From: an uncultured Prevotellaceae bacterium
Lineage (GTDB): Bacteria > Bacteroidota > Bacteroidia > Bacteroidales > Muribaculaceae
DNA length: 35,805 bases
Assembly: GCA_945921235.1 (NCBI GenBank)
Contig: CAMEKH010000006.1
Location: 1-35,805, forward strand
Direction of reading: 5' to 3'
In this document: positions 1-7,957 of the stretch, piece after piece
Layout: each line of letters opens with the position of its first letter
Position numbering within the stretch: the stretch's first letter is position 1
The notes under the pieces: generated by a model
What the model saw: only the letters and a program-made list of their open reading frames with translations
Told to the model about the DNA's origin: nothing
Databases searched by the model: none
Translations under genes and position numbers: made by a program

Positions 1-29
1 CAGGAGCATAAAGCATCTGCTATCGAAAG

Positions 30-60
30 TTGTATCGTTCAAAAATTTTCGGTAATTTTG
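30..60 (+). promoter_or_regulatory. Promoter for cdsA (Bacteroidetes type)
   Basis: TTG at 30-32 (-33 element) and TAATTTTG at 53-60 (-7 element, consensus TAnnTTTG) are separated by exactly 20 bp, the usual Bacteroidetes spacing. Transcription should start near 64. This excludes any cdsA start codon lying inside the -7 box and supports the GTG at 94. Confidence 0.75.
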
Positions 61-93
61 TGGTGTTTTTTAATTACGTCAAATTATAACGTC

Positions 94-942
94 GTGAAAA
101 AGATTCTAAAAAGGTTAATCACAGGAATTATATATGTGGCATTGATTGTCGCACCGCTTTTGGCAAGCAGTGCCTTGCCTTTTCTCATAATATTTTCATT
201 ATTCACTGTGTTTGGCGTCAATGAATTTCACAATATCATTGATAAAGGAGATGACACACTGAAGCACGGACGGATAGTTAAGTATATGGATATGACCGGT
301 GCCGTGATGATGTTTGTAGCACTATTTTTTGAGTATTACAGCCAAGCGTTAGAGCATATTTGGCTTGTTGTGGCGTTGATATATTTTGTGGTGAGAATGG
401 TAACACAACTTTATATAAAGTCGCCGAATGCTATAAAGGATATTGCCATTTCGATGATGGGAATTGCTTATGTGGCAATCCCTATCAGCCTGCTAAATGT
501 GATATATTTTGCTTATAGTCAGAAGATACTTTTAGCAACGTTTATATTCATATGGATAAATGATACGGGTGCCTATTGTGTGGGAAGCACCATAGGCAAG
601 CATCGCTTGTTTGAGAAAGTATCGCCCAAGAAATCATGGGAAGGCTTTTGGGGCGGATTGGTATTTTGCGTAATTGCAGCATGGTTGATGTATAATTGCA
701 ACGAGTTTTTCAATGGTCCTGATTTGCTTGTGTGGATAGGATTCGGCTTGATAGTATCGATATTTGCCACATTAGGCGATTTGTGCGAATCATTGATAAA
801 GCGCACCCTTAAAGTGAAGGATTCCGGTTCTCTATTGCCGGGGCATGGTGGAATATTAGACCGTATTGATAGCCTTTTGATAGTGGCACCGTCGATATTG
901 GTGTATTTTATGATAATAGCATTTTTCAGTAATCTACAATAA
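94..942 (+). CDS. cdsA: Phosphatidate cytidylyltransferase
   Basis: Inner-membrane CDP-diglyceride synthase: converts phosphatidic acid and CTP to CDP-diacylglycerol, the precursor of all phospholipids. The protein (282 aa from this start) is almost entirely hydrophobic, with about seven to eight membrane segments. Near the C-terminus it has the family signature: S-L-I-K-R, then K-V-K-D-S-G, then L-P-G-H-G-G-I-L-D-R-I-D. I chose GTG at 94 because an in-frame TTG at 58 lies in the promoter -7 box, and because the protein then begins VKKILKRLITG, a basic start right before the first helix as in relatives. purM follows after 17 nt and is probably co-transcribed. Confidence 0.93.
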   Translation: MKKILKRLITGIIYVALIVAPLLASSALPFLIIFSLFTVFGVNEFHNIIDKGDDTLKHGRIVKYMDMTGAVMMFVALFFEYYSQALEHIWLVVALIYFVVRMVTQLYIKSPNAIKDIAISMMGIAYVAIPISLLNVIYFAYSQKILLATFIFIWINDTGAYCVGSTIGKHRLFEKVSPKKSWEGFWGGLVFCVIAAWLMYNCNEFFNGPDLLVWIGFGLIVSIFATLGDLCESLIKRTLKVKDSGSLLPGHGGILDRIDSLLIVAPSILVYFMIIAFFSNLQ

Positions 943-959
943 AATAACGTAACAAGATT

Positions 960-2126
960 ATGGTAAACCAACGATATGATATGCGTGGAGTGTCGGCATC
1001 GAAAGAAGATGTACACAACGCAATAAAGAATGTAGACAAAGGCTTGTTCCCCAAGGCATTCTGTAAGATTATTCCTGATGTTTTGGGTGGAGACCCCGAT
1101 TATTGCAATATAATGCATGCCGATGGTGCAGGCACTAAATCGTCGTTGGCTTATGCCTACTGGCGAGAAACCGGCGATTTGAGTGTATGGAAAGGTATTG
1201 CCCAAGATGCTCTGATTATGAATATTGATGATTTACTTTGTGTAGGGGCTACGGATAATATACTCTTGTCGTCGACGATAGGTAGGAATAAGATGTTGAT
1301 TCCCGGTGATGTTATTGCCGCTATTATAAATGGAACGGAAGAGCTGCTTACCGATTTGCGTAAACTTGGCGTAAATATAATTTCAACGGGTGGCGAAACA
1401 GCCGATGTGGGCGATTTGGTGCGGACGATTATAGTGGATAGCACAGTAACTTGCCGAATGAAACGTGCTGATGTAATTGACAATGCAAATATCAAAGGTG
1501 GAGATGTGATTGTGGGATTGGCTTCGTCGGGAAAGGCTTCCTATGAAACTGAATATAATGGTGGAATGGGAAGTAATGGCTTGACTTCGGCTCGTCATGA
1601 TGTTTTCTCTAAATATCTTGCTTTGAAGTACCCTGAAACTTTCGATAAAAATGTGCCTGATGAACTTGTATATTCAGGAAATGTTAGTTTGACAGATGCA
1701 GTAGAGGGAGTGGATTGTAATGCCGGAAAATTAGTGTTGTCACCTACGCGAACTTATGCTCCTGTGATAAAGCGTCTTCTTGATGAGATGCGGAGTGCCG
1801 TGCATGGCATGGTGCATTGTTCGGGGGGTGCACAAACGAAAATTATGCATTTTGTCGAGAATAAGCATGTGATTAAGGATAACCTCTTCCCTATTCCACC
1901 GCTTTTCAAACTAATCCACGAGCAGTCGGGGACAGATTGGAAAGAGATGTACAAGGTGTTCAATATGGGGCATAGAATGGAAATTTATGTATCGGCTGAG
2001 AATGCTCAAGCTGTAATAGACATTGCTCGTTCTTTCGACATTGATGCAAGAATTGTAGGTCGTGTGGAGGATTCCGATAGTAATAAGTTGACTATAAAAT
2101 CGGAATTCGGCGTATTTGAATATTAA
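960..2126 (+). CDS. purM: Phosphoribosylformylglycinamidine cyclo-ligase (AIR synthase)
   Basis: Fifth step of de novo purine synthesis: ATP-dependent closure of FGAM to aminoimidazole ribotide, cytosolic. At 388 aa it is longer than E. coli PurM (345 aa) but matches the long Bacteroidetes form. Visible AIR-synthase features are the N-terminal H-A-D-G-A-G-T-K-S segment (about residue 52), the acidic M-N-I-D-D-L-L-C-V-G-A segment (about 88-98), the glycine-rich S-T-G-G-E-T-A-D stretch (about 142) and V-G-L-A-S-S-G-K in the C-terminal half. It lies 17 nt after cdsA on the same strand. No separate promoter is visible, so it is probably second in that transcript. Confidence 0.93.
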   Translation: MVNQRYDMRGVSASKEDVHNAIKNVDKGLFPKAFCKIIPDVLGGDPDYCNIMHADGAGTKSSLAYAYWRETGDLSVWKGIAQDALIMNIDDLLCVGATDNILLSSTIGRNKMLIPGDVIAAIINGTEELLTDLRKLGVNIISTGGETADVGDLVRTIIVDSTVTCRMKRADVIDNANIKGGDVIVGLASSGKASYETEYNGGMGSNGLTSARHDVFSKYLALKYPETFDKNVPDELVYSGNVSLTDAVEGVDCNAGKLVLSPTRTYAPVIKRLLDEMRSAVHGMVHCSGGAQTKIMHFVENKHVIKDNLFPIPPLFKLIHEQSGTDWKEMYKVFNMGHRMEIYVSAENAQAVIDIARSFDIDARIVGRVEDSDSNKLTIKSEFGVFEY

Positions 2127-2180
2127 TCGCTTTTTGGAGATTATCGAGATATTATTGCTCGTATTTAATTTAGATTTACG

Positions 2181-3575
2181 ATGCGTCTGCTCGAATATTA
2201 TGTGGTCTGTATATTAGTTGCGATAGGTTTGATGCAGGTTGTTGCATGCGGGAACCGCATGACCGATGATGAAAAAAGCTATCGACTGCCCGATACTTTG
2301 CGGGTGGGAACTTTGTACAGTCCTACTTCATTGTTTATATTCCGTGGAGATACAATGGGATATGAATACGAACGTATTTCAAATTTCGCTAAGGACAAGA
2401 AACTGAAATTGGAGTTTGTTGTGGCACGCAACATGGAATCAATGATTGAATTGCTTGATTCGGGCGAGATAGATATTATTGCCTATGAAGTGCCTGTCAC
2501 GGCTGAATACAAGAATAAGGTTAGGAATTGCGGAACTGATAATATAACGCATCAAGTTCTTGTGCAGCGCAAGGGCGATAATATTATTAGTGACGTTACA
2601 CAACTTGTCGGTAAAGAGATTTATGTGGAAAGTGGCTCGAAATATGAGTCGAGGTTACTTAATCTTGACAATGAAATAGGTGGAGGAATAAAAATCCATA
2701 AAATCAGAGAAGATTCGTTGATAACCGAGGATTTGATTAGCCTTGTTTCGGAGGGCAAAATTCCATATACTATTGTCGACAGCGATATTGCCAAACTCAA
2801 TAGCACATACTATAGTAATATTGACATATCGATGTCGGTGAGTTTTCCGCAAAGAGCTTCGTGGGCTGTAAGGCTTGAAGATAAGTGGCTTGCCGATTCA
2901 GTTAATGCTTGGAGCCGATTGGCAAAAAGTCGGCAGGAGTATAAAAAAGTGTTGAAGCGCTATTTTGAAATGAGTAAATCTGAAATAGCTGAAAACAACA
3001 CCGAATATTATATTCCGGGAAATAGGCGCGGAAAGAAATTACGGCAATTATCGCCATTTGATGAAATCTTCAAGCACTATGCAGGCTCGATTGATTGGGA
3101 TTGGAAAATACTTGCTGCTCAGGCTTGGATAGAATCGAGATATGATACTACGGCAGTGTCGTGGGCTGGAGCGCGAGGATTGATGCAGATTATGCCCGGC
3201 ACCGCAAGGGCATATGGAGTTAATCCTATGGAATTGGTTAATCCCGAGAAGAATGTAATGACTGCAGTAGCATCAATAAAAGACCTTGACAACTATTTGT
3301 CGAAGCGCATAAAAGATGACAGTGAGCGCATAAAATTCATTATAGCAGCCTATAATTCAGGCATTGGGCATGTGGTTGATGCTATTGCTTTGGCCGGGAA
3401 GTATGGCAAAAATCCATACGTGTGGTTTGGAAACGTGGAAGATGCTATACTATGGAAGTCGAATCCCGATTACTATAATGATGATGTGTGCAAATTTGGG
3501 TATTTTAGAGGTCGACAGACGGTGGCTTATGTGAAAAAAGTCTTGCATCAGTATGAAATATTCAAGAAAATATAA
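2181..3575 (+). CDS. MltF-like membrane-bound lytic transglycosylase (lipoprotein)
   Basis: Peptidoglycan lytic transglycosylase, probably anchored in the outer membrane. The N-terminus is a lipoprotein signal ending V-V-A-C with Cys23 as lipidation site. Residues ~40-270 resemble a periplasmic solute-binding domain (SBP family 3), and residues ~285-460 are an SLT domain. The SLT core A-W-I-E-S-R-Y-D contains the probable catalytic Glu318 and is followed by G-A-R-G-L-M-Q-I-M-P and a later A-A-Y-N-S-G-I-G-H motif. This two-domain layout is that of MltF, where the solute-binding domain modulates activity. Length 464 aa is normal. It stands alone 54 nt after purM. Confidence 0.88.
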   Translation: MRLLEYYVVCILVAIGLMQVVACGNRMTDDEKSYRLPDTLRVGTLYSPTSLFIFRGDTMGYEYERISNFAKDKKLKLEFVVARNMESMIELLDSGEIDIIAYEVPVTAEYKNKVRNCGTDNITHQVLVQRKGDNIISDVTQLVGKEIYVESGSKYESRLLNLDNEIGGGIKIHKIREDSLITEDLISLVSEGKIPYTIVDSDIAKLNSTYYSNIDISMSVSFPQRASWAVRLEDKWLADSVNAWSRLAKSRQEYKKVLKRYFEMSKSEIAENNTEYYIPGNRRGKKLRQLSPFDEIFKHYAGSIDWDWKILAAQAWIESRYDTTAVSWAGARGLMQIMPGTARAYGVNPMELVNPEKNVMTAVASIKDLDNYLSKRIKDDSERIKFIIAAYNSGIGHVVDAIALAGKYGKNPYVWFGNVEDAILWKSNPDYYNDDVCKFGYFRGRQTVAYVKKVLHQYEIFKKI

Positions 3576-3622
3576 GATGAAAGTTAATCTATTATATTAT
3601 TAAACTAAACAAGTAAATTATT

Positions 3623-4168
3623 ATGAAAAAGAATTATTTATCAGTAGCCTTAGTCCTAACTTTAGCCGGTTCAATGATGTTTACTTCTTGTATAGGAAGT
3701 TTTCAGTTGTCAAACAAGGTCCTTGCATGGAATAAGCAAGTAGGTAATAAATTTGTGAATGAACTCGTGTTTTTTGCATTTTGGATTCTTCCTGTTTATG
3801 AAATAACTACAATATCCGATTTACTTGTATTGAATAGTATTGAATTTTGGTCAGGACGTAGCCCTATAAGAGCAGAGACCAAAGTAATAGATGGTAAAGA
3901 TGCTCGTTATGAAGTGAAACGTGATATGGCAGGATACACAATTACTAATTTGAAGAGCAAGGAGATTGTGAGATTTGATTTCAGTGAGGCAGATAATTCG
4001 TGGTCGGTAACTGCCGATGGTAAGACACTGAAATTTATGGAATTCGTCGATGATTGTCATGTAAGAATGATTACTCCCGACGGTTCATTCAAGAATGTGG
4101 AACTATCGCAAGAGGGTGTTTACGCTTATCAGCATATTGCCGGACTTTCGCAATATGCAGCTCGATAA
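3623..4168 (+). CDS. DUF3332 family lipoprotein
   Basis: Protein of unknown function found across Bacteroidetes. The signal peptide ends at a lipobox (M-F-T-S-C) with Cys23 as lipidation site. Then comes the strongly conserved segment L-S-N-K-V-L-A-W-N-K-Q-V-G-N-K-F-V-N-E-L and a hydrophobic stretch F-F-A-F-W-I-L-P-V-Y-E, possibly one membrane-inserted helix, followed by L-L-V-L-N-S-I-E-F-W-S-G. The C-terminal ~90 residues look like small beta strands. It follows the transglycosylase by 47 nt and converges on the TPR gene. Family assignment is firm; no function can be inferred. Confidence 0.85.
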   Translation: MKKNYLSVALVLTLAGSMMFTSCIGSFQLSNKVLAWNKQVGNKFVNELVFFAFWILPVYEITTISDLLVLNSIEFWSGRSPIRAETKVIDGKDARYEVKRDMAGYTITNLKSKEIVRFDFSEADNSWSVTADGKTLKFMEFVDDCHVRMITPDGSFKNVELSQEGVYAYQHIAGLSQYAAR

Positions 4169-4190
4169 TAGGCATTATGAGTGTATGTGC

Positions 4191-6251
4191 TTATCGTGTC
4201 ATGCGTTTTAGCACATTGTAGGAAGGGAGAATGCCAAGTTCACCGGCTTTGCTTAAATCGGCAACACCTTTTTCCTTATTACCTAAGCGCAGATACATAA
4301 GTCCTCTGTTGTAATATGCTTCGCCGAAATCGGGCTTTATCTCAAGCGCTTCATCGTAGCAACTTATAGCTGCTGTGTAGTTTTGCATTATAAGGTATGC
4401 ATTCCCTTTATTGAACATTGCATATACATTGCGTGGAGAAAGTGAAATAACTTTATTCAAATCATCAATTATTTCGCCCATCACATGGTTAGTTTTTTTC
4501 TCTTTGAGAATTGATTCGCCCGTGTTGGGCTTTTTAATTGTCGTAGAATTGGACTCAGCCTCATTGCCGCTCTGCTGCTCTAATTGCAGTTGCATATATT
4601 TTGCATAAGAACGTCCCAAATAAGAAAGAGCAAATTCAGGGCTTGATTCAATGGCTTTATTGAAGTCAGCAATTGCTTGTTCCGGATTTCTCACCATCAT
4701 AAAATCCATTGCACGGGCAAAGTAGTCGATAGAACGAGCATTGGAGGTGGAAAGAACCCCATTATAATATTCAATAGAATTGAAATGCTTCTTTATTTGG
4801 TCTTCGTAGAGCCTTGTAGGTGCATTTGTCAGGACAAGGGTGAATGGAAGCAGACGTGAAGTATTCAAGTCAGTAATTTCTTTGATATAATTGGTGTTGT
4901 TGCGCAGTTTATCGTCTTTCATATAGTAAGACAAAAAGAACATTTGTTCAGGGTCGATTTTTACGTTATTATCTTGGATTCTTCCCCGGGTTCGGTTCTC
5001 ATATTTAGGCTTAATCTCATTATCGGTTTCAACTGTAAGTAAAGTGTTGAACTTATTCATTACCGCCGATGTGCTTTCCACCTGTTCAGTAGCTTCTTCG
5101 TCATCAGCATTGCCGGTTTCGGTTATTTTCTTTTTTTTCTTATAAAGTTCGCGAGAGCGATTATAGTCGCGTTCGCCACCTGCCATATCACCTATTTTAC
5201 GCTTACACTCACTTCGAGCATATAACCCGGCTTCGAAGTCGGGATATTTTGCCAGCACAATATCAAAGTCGCTGATTGCATTTTTATACTGCCCTATTTT
5301 ATAATAAAGCAATGCTCTGTTGTATCGTGCCATGAAATTGTCGGGTTCGCTACGCAAAACATAGCTGAAATCCTCTATAGCCTTATTGTTTTCGCTAACC
5401 TCGGTGAGTATCAGTCCGCGATTAAAGTGTGCGGTGACATTTGTGGGGTCAATGCTCACAGCATAGTTGAAATCGGCCATAGCGCCGAAATAATCATCGA
5501 GATTATATTTCATATATGCACGATTAATGAAATAACCGGCATAATTGGGTTCAAGTTTTATGGCTTCGTCCATATCGGTGAGAGCGGCTTTAAAGTCCTT
5601 TTTAAATTTCATATTAATTTCAGCTCTCATAACGTAGGCATTTGAGTTGCTTTTGGTCAATTCGAGGCACTTATTAATATCGGTTTCAGCATTGACAGTA
5701 TCTCCTTTAGCCATTTTTAGCTGAGCACGACCAAGATAAGCGTTGTCGAATTTAGGATATAGTTTTAGTAATTTATCGTAGGATTTTTCAGCCTTGTCAT
5801 ATTCTTTCAACGACTCCTCACACACTGCTTTATTCATTAAGAAGGCTTTGTGCTCCGGCAAATATTTAAGCCCTATTTCGTAATCGGCTATAGCTCCTTT
5901 CGTGTCTTTTAACGTCTGTCGCGCTATTCCTCTCACCTGATAAGCATCGACAATAAACGGATTTCGCTCAATGGCGAGAGAGCAATCTTCTTCAGCACCT
6001 TTGTAATCCTCAAGTTCCAATTTTGCTATTGCCCGATAAAAATAAGGTTCAGCCAAGTAAGGTTTTGATTTTACTACTTGATTGAAATATTGGATTGAGA
6101 GAAGATAATCTTCGAAATACAAAGCATTACGCCCAATGTTCATTACTTGTTCGGTGTTAATCTGTGAATGAACGAACAATGGAGTCAAAGCAAATAATGT
6201 GTACACAATTGCTCGGCTAACAAATATTTTGATTATGTCGATATATACCAT
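4191..6251 (-). CDS. Large secreted tetratricopeptide-repeat protein
   Basis: The 686-aa protein starts with a signal peptide (hydrophobic to about residue 28, ending V-H-S-Q) and is then built of TPR repeats. A first array covers about residues 35-370 with canonical units such as A-Y-F-Y-R-A-I-A-K-L-E-L-E-D-Y-K-G-A. A charged, low-complexity linker follows (about 372-400, K-K-K-K-K-I then D-D-E-E-A), then a non-repeat stretch and a second group of about four repeats (about 510-680). Such proteins are periplasmic or outer-membrane scaffolds in Bacteroidetes; the partner cannot be read from the sequence. A -7 box lies 48 nt upstream, and the gene is divergent from the META lipoprotein. Confidence 0.85.
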   Translation of the reverse strand: MVYIDIIKIFVSRAIVYTLFALTPLFVHSQINTEQVMNIGRNALYFEDYLLSIQYFNQVVKSKPYLAEPYFYRAIAKLELEDYKGAEEDCSLAIERNPFIVDAYQVRGIARQTLKDTKGAIADYEIGLKYLPEHKAFLMNKAVCEESLKEYDKAEKSYDKLLKLYPKFDNAYLGRAQLKMAKGDTVNAETDINKCLELTKSNSNAYVMRAEINMKFKKDFKAALTDMDEAIKLEPNYAGYFINRAYMKYNLDDYFGAMADFNYAVSIDPTNVTAHFNRGLILTEVSENNKAIEDFSYVLRSEPDNFMARYNRALLYYKIGQYKNAISDFDIVLAKYPDFEAGLYARSECKRKIGDMAGGERDYNRSRELYKKKKKITETGNADDEEATEQVESTSAVMNKFNTLLTVETDNEIKPKYENRTRGRIQDNNVKIDPEQMFFLSYYMKDDKLRNNTNYIKEITDLNTSRLLPFTLVLTNAPTRLYEDQIKKHFNSIEYYNGVLSTSNARSIDYFARAMDFMMVRNPEQAIADFNKAIESSPEFALSYLGRSYAKYMQLQLEQQSGNEAESNSTTIKKPNTGESILKEKKTNHVMGEIIDDLNKVISLSPRNVYAMFNKGNAYLIMQNYTAAISCYDEALEIKPDFGEAYYNRGLMYLRLGNKEKGVADLSKAGELGILPSYNVLKRMTR

Positions 6252-6299
6252 AATAAGGCTATATATGTTTTTATAATAATAAAAATAATCTATAAATTA

Positions 6300-6307
6300 C
6301 AAAGATA
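6300..6307 (-). promoter_or_regulatory. Putative -7 element for the large TPR gene
   Basis: On the minus strand this reads TATCTTTG, a full match to TAnnTTTG. No TTG is found at the expected -33 distance, so the promoter is partial. It would give a leader of about 45 nt before the start at 6251. The rest of the 196-bp divergent gap is AT-rich; on the plus strand a near-match GAAATTTG (6415-6422) could serve the META gene. Confidence 0.45.
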
Positions 6308-6447
6308 AGAATTATAAGTGTGCTGATGTAAGTCATAATGATGTGTTTAACATTAATTAATTGCATTTCTGTAATTTCAAGAATATTTACTGCTATTATT
6401 CAAATTAAAATTCCGAAATTTGGGAGATAATTTTTAAATGATAAAAT

Positions 6448-7338
6448 ATGGATATAATTAAGATTATTAAAGTTTTATTTTTCTTGTTAGTATTAGTCGT
6501 TTTGGAAAGTTGTAATACGAATAAAGCTGTAAATAATGTTTCTAAAAAGGATTATTCGCGCACTGAGGTGGATTATGACCATGAAGATAAAAAAAACAAT
6601 TCCGGCAATAGGTCAAATCTCACGTATGTGGGTGTAAATGATATTAAGAAGCAGTTGGGAGGAGAATGGAATATTATCACTGTTAATGGGAAAAAGGTAA
6701 CAGCTCAAGACCGGGCATATCTTAACTTCGATTTCAAAACACATAGATTATATGGCAATAATGGCTGTAATTATGTAAATGGTGATTTTAATGCTGAAGC
6801 GAATAAGGTGTCGTTGGGTAATCTTATAACTACGATGATGGCATGTCAGGCTACATCGGAGCGTGCCGTGATGAAAGCTCTCGGTGAGGTGGTTTCTTTT
6901 AAGTTGCTTGAAAAGAATAAAATAACATTTTTGCATCTTATTAATGCCAAGGGGCATACGGTGATGACGCTGCGTAGGCAAAATCTTGATTTCGTGAATG
7001 GAGCATGGACTGTGAAAGAAATTCATGGCTCTCCTACTATTGATAAAAATGTGAGACTTGTGATTGATACCGAGCAACAAAAGATTCATGGCTCTACCGG
7101 CTGTAATATTGTAAATGGTGATATTTACATAGATACTACAAAAGACCGTGCCATTCAATTCCAACAACTTGTTTCGACAAGGAAAATGTGTGCTGATATG
7201 AAAACCGAAACTGCGCTTTTGGTAGCTCTTGAAGAAACTTATTTCTGTGAGAAGACTTCTTCAAGTGAGATTAAATTAATTGATGAGAAAGGTGATGTGG
7301 TAGTGGTCTTGACTCGACTTGACCTTTCTTTGGAGTGA
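6448..7338 (+). CDS. Double META-domain lipoprotein (HslJ-like)
   Basis: The 296-aa protein begins with a lipoprotein signal ending V-L-E-S-C, Cys22 being the lipidation site. A short charged linker leads to two tandem META domains, about residues 68-178 and 180-290. Each starts with a G-x-W segment (G-E-W-N-I-I-T-V-N-G; G-A-W-T-V-K-E-I-H-G) and carries a G-N-N-G-C-N or G-S-T-G-C-N motif followed by N-G-D and a Met/Cys pair further on (M-M-A-C; K-M-C-A-D), so possible disulphides exist in each copy. META domains occur in E. coli HslJ (novobiocin resistance/heat shock) and in secreted proteins; the function here is unknown. The gene converges on yraN with a 4-nt gap. Confidence 0.85.
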   Translation: MDIIKIIKVLFFLLVLVVLESCNTNKAVNNVSKKDYSRTEVDYDHEDKKNNSGNRSNLTYVGVNDIKKQLGGEWNIITVNGKKVTAQDRAYLNFDFKTHRLYGNNGCNYVNGDFNAEANKVSLGNLITTMMACQATSERAVMKALGEVVSFKLLEKNKITFLHLINAKGHTVMTLRRQNLDFVNGAWTVKEIHGSPTIDKNVRLVIDTEQQKIHGSTGCNIVNGDIYIDTTKDRAIQFQQLVSTRKMCADMKTETALLVALEETYFCEKTSSSEIKLIDEKGDVVVVLTRLDLSLE

Positions 7339-7342
7339 CACT

Positions 7343-7720
7343 CTATCGGTAGGTGCGTAGAGGAGCACGGAATGCATCTTCAATATGCTCTATTTTTATA
7401 TTGTTGATATCATTGCCGATAATAGTAATAACATCAAATTGTACCTCGTGAGAAAGTCTGTAGGAATTAAGATATGCTTTTGCAGCTCTCACGAGGTATG
7501 ATATTTTTTCTCGAGTAATCGCATCGAGCGGACTGCCGAATTTATCGGAAGAACGCGTTTTTACTTCTACAATAATTATTCTATTGTTTTTTTCAGCTAC
7601 AATATCTATTTCAAGCCTATTAATTCTCCAATTGACGTTTCTTATAATATATCCTTTAGTTATAAGGTATTTAGCGGCTATTTGCTCACCCATTTTGCCG
7701 ATGTCATTGTGTAGTGCCAT
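7343..7720 (-). CDS. YraN/UPF0102 family putative endonuclease
   Basis: A 125-aa protein of the UPF0102 family, with a PD-(D/E)XK nuclease-like fold. Visible: N-terminal D-I-G-K-M-G-E-Q-I-A-A-K-Y-L, the R-L-E-I-D-I-V-A strand with the acidic residues, and the hallmark V-E-V-K-T-R-S. The C-terminal V-Q-F-D-V-I-T-I strand is also typical. The true start is the ATG at 7718-7720. A longer in-frame reading upstream to 7849 would run through the promoter and into the tRNA gene. The physiological role is not established; it is predicted to act on DNA. It has its own promoter, interleaved with that of the divergent tRNA. Confidence 0.9.
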   Translation of the reverse strand: MALHNDIGKMGEQIAAKYLITKGYIIRNVNWRINRLEIDIVAEKNNRIIIVEVKTRSSDKFGSPLDAITREKISYLVRAAKAYLNSYRLSHEVQFDVITIIGNDINNIKIEHIEDAFRAPLRTYR

Positions 7721-7773
7721 AAATTTTCTATATAAATATTTTATTGTGGAATGCAATTTTTTTGCTTCATGTA

Positions 7774-7804
7774 TTGCAAAATTAAAAAAAACATTGTAAC
7801 TTTG
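7774..7804 (+). promoter_or_regulatory. Promoter for tRNA-Glu
   Basis: TTG at 7774-7776 and TAACTTTG at 7797-7804 with a 20-bp spacer. Predicted start is near 7808, about 16 nt before the mature tRNA. It is interleaved with the opposite-strand promoter at 7777-7807: each -33 element directly abuts the other promoter's -7 element. Confidence 0.75.
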
Positions 7805-7807
7805 CAA
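7777..7807 (-). promoter_or_regulatory. Promoter for yraN
   Basis: On the minus strand, TTG (7805-7807) and TAATTTTG (7777-7784) are separated by 20 bp. Predicted start is near 7773, giving a leader of about 50 nt. Together with the plus-strand promoter it makes an almost perfect inverted repeat: TTGCAAAATTA against TAACTTTGCAA differs at one base of 11. Confidence 0.75.
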
Positions 7808-7823
7808 CGCAAAACAGAAAAAT

Positions 7824-7896
7824 GGTGATTTAGTGTAGTGGCCTAGCACGCCACCCTCTCACGGTGGAGACCCGGGTTCGATTCCCGGATTCACTA
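7824..7896 (+). tRNA. tRNA-Glu (anticodon CTC)
   Basis: A complete cloverleaf can be drawn. Acceptor strands are 7824-7830 (GGTGATT) and 7889-7895 (ATTCACT), D stem GTGT/GCAC at 7833-7836 and 7846-7849, anticodon stem CCACC/GGTGG at 7851-7855 and 7863-7867 with anticodon CTC at 7858-7860, T stem CCGGG/CCCGG around the loop TTCGATT (7877-7883), discriminator A at 7896. CTC reads GAG, hence Glu. CCA is not encoded. The acceptor stem has a G-T wobble at pair 1-72 and a T-T mismatch at pair 6-67. Terminator and promoter flank it closely, so it is a monocistronic tRNA. Confidence 0.93.
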
Positions 7897-7902
7897 CACA
7901 CT

Positions 7903-7938
7903 GAAAAAGGCGGAAACTTAATAAGTACCGCCTTTTTC
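7903..7938. terminator. Bidirectional intrinsic terminator (tRNA-Glu / mutS2)
   Basis: Perfect 11-bp stem: GAAAAAGGCGG at 7903-7913 with CCGCCTTTTTC at 7928-7938. T runs fall at the 3' side on both strands. It lies between the tRNA (+) and the end of mutS2 (-) and would stop both. Confidence 0.85.
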
Positions 7939-7957
7939 TATTTTTTCAAATAATCGC

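Noticed and set aside
1-29. End of an upstream gene such as ftsH
   Set aside because: cdsA often follows ftsH, but no recognisable coding end is present in the first bases.
58-93. TTG start at 58 adding 12 residues to CdsA
   Set aside because: It overlaps the promoter -7 box and the added residues are unlike CdsA N-termini.
573-1205. 210-aa minus-strand ORF
   Set aside because: Antisense to cdsA and purM, both clearly coding, with no protein-like composition.
7721-7849. 43-residue N-terminal extension of YraN
   Set aside because: It runs through the divergent promoter and into the tRNA gene; the conserved protein begins at the ATG at 7720.
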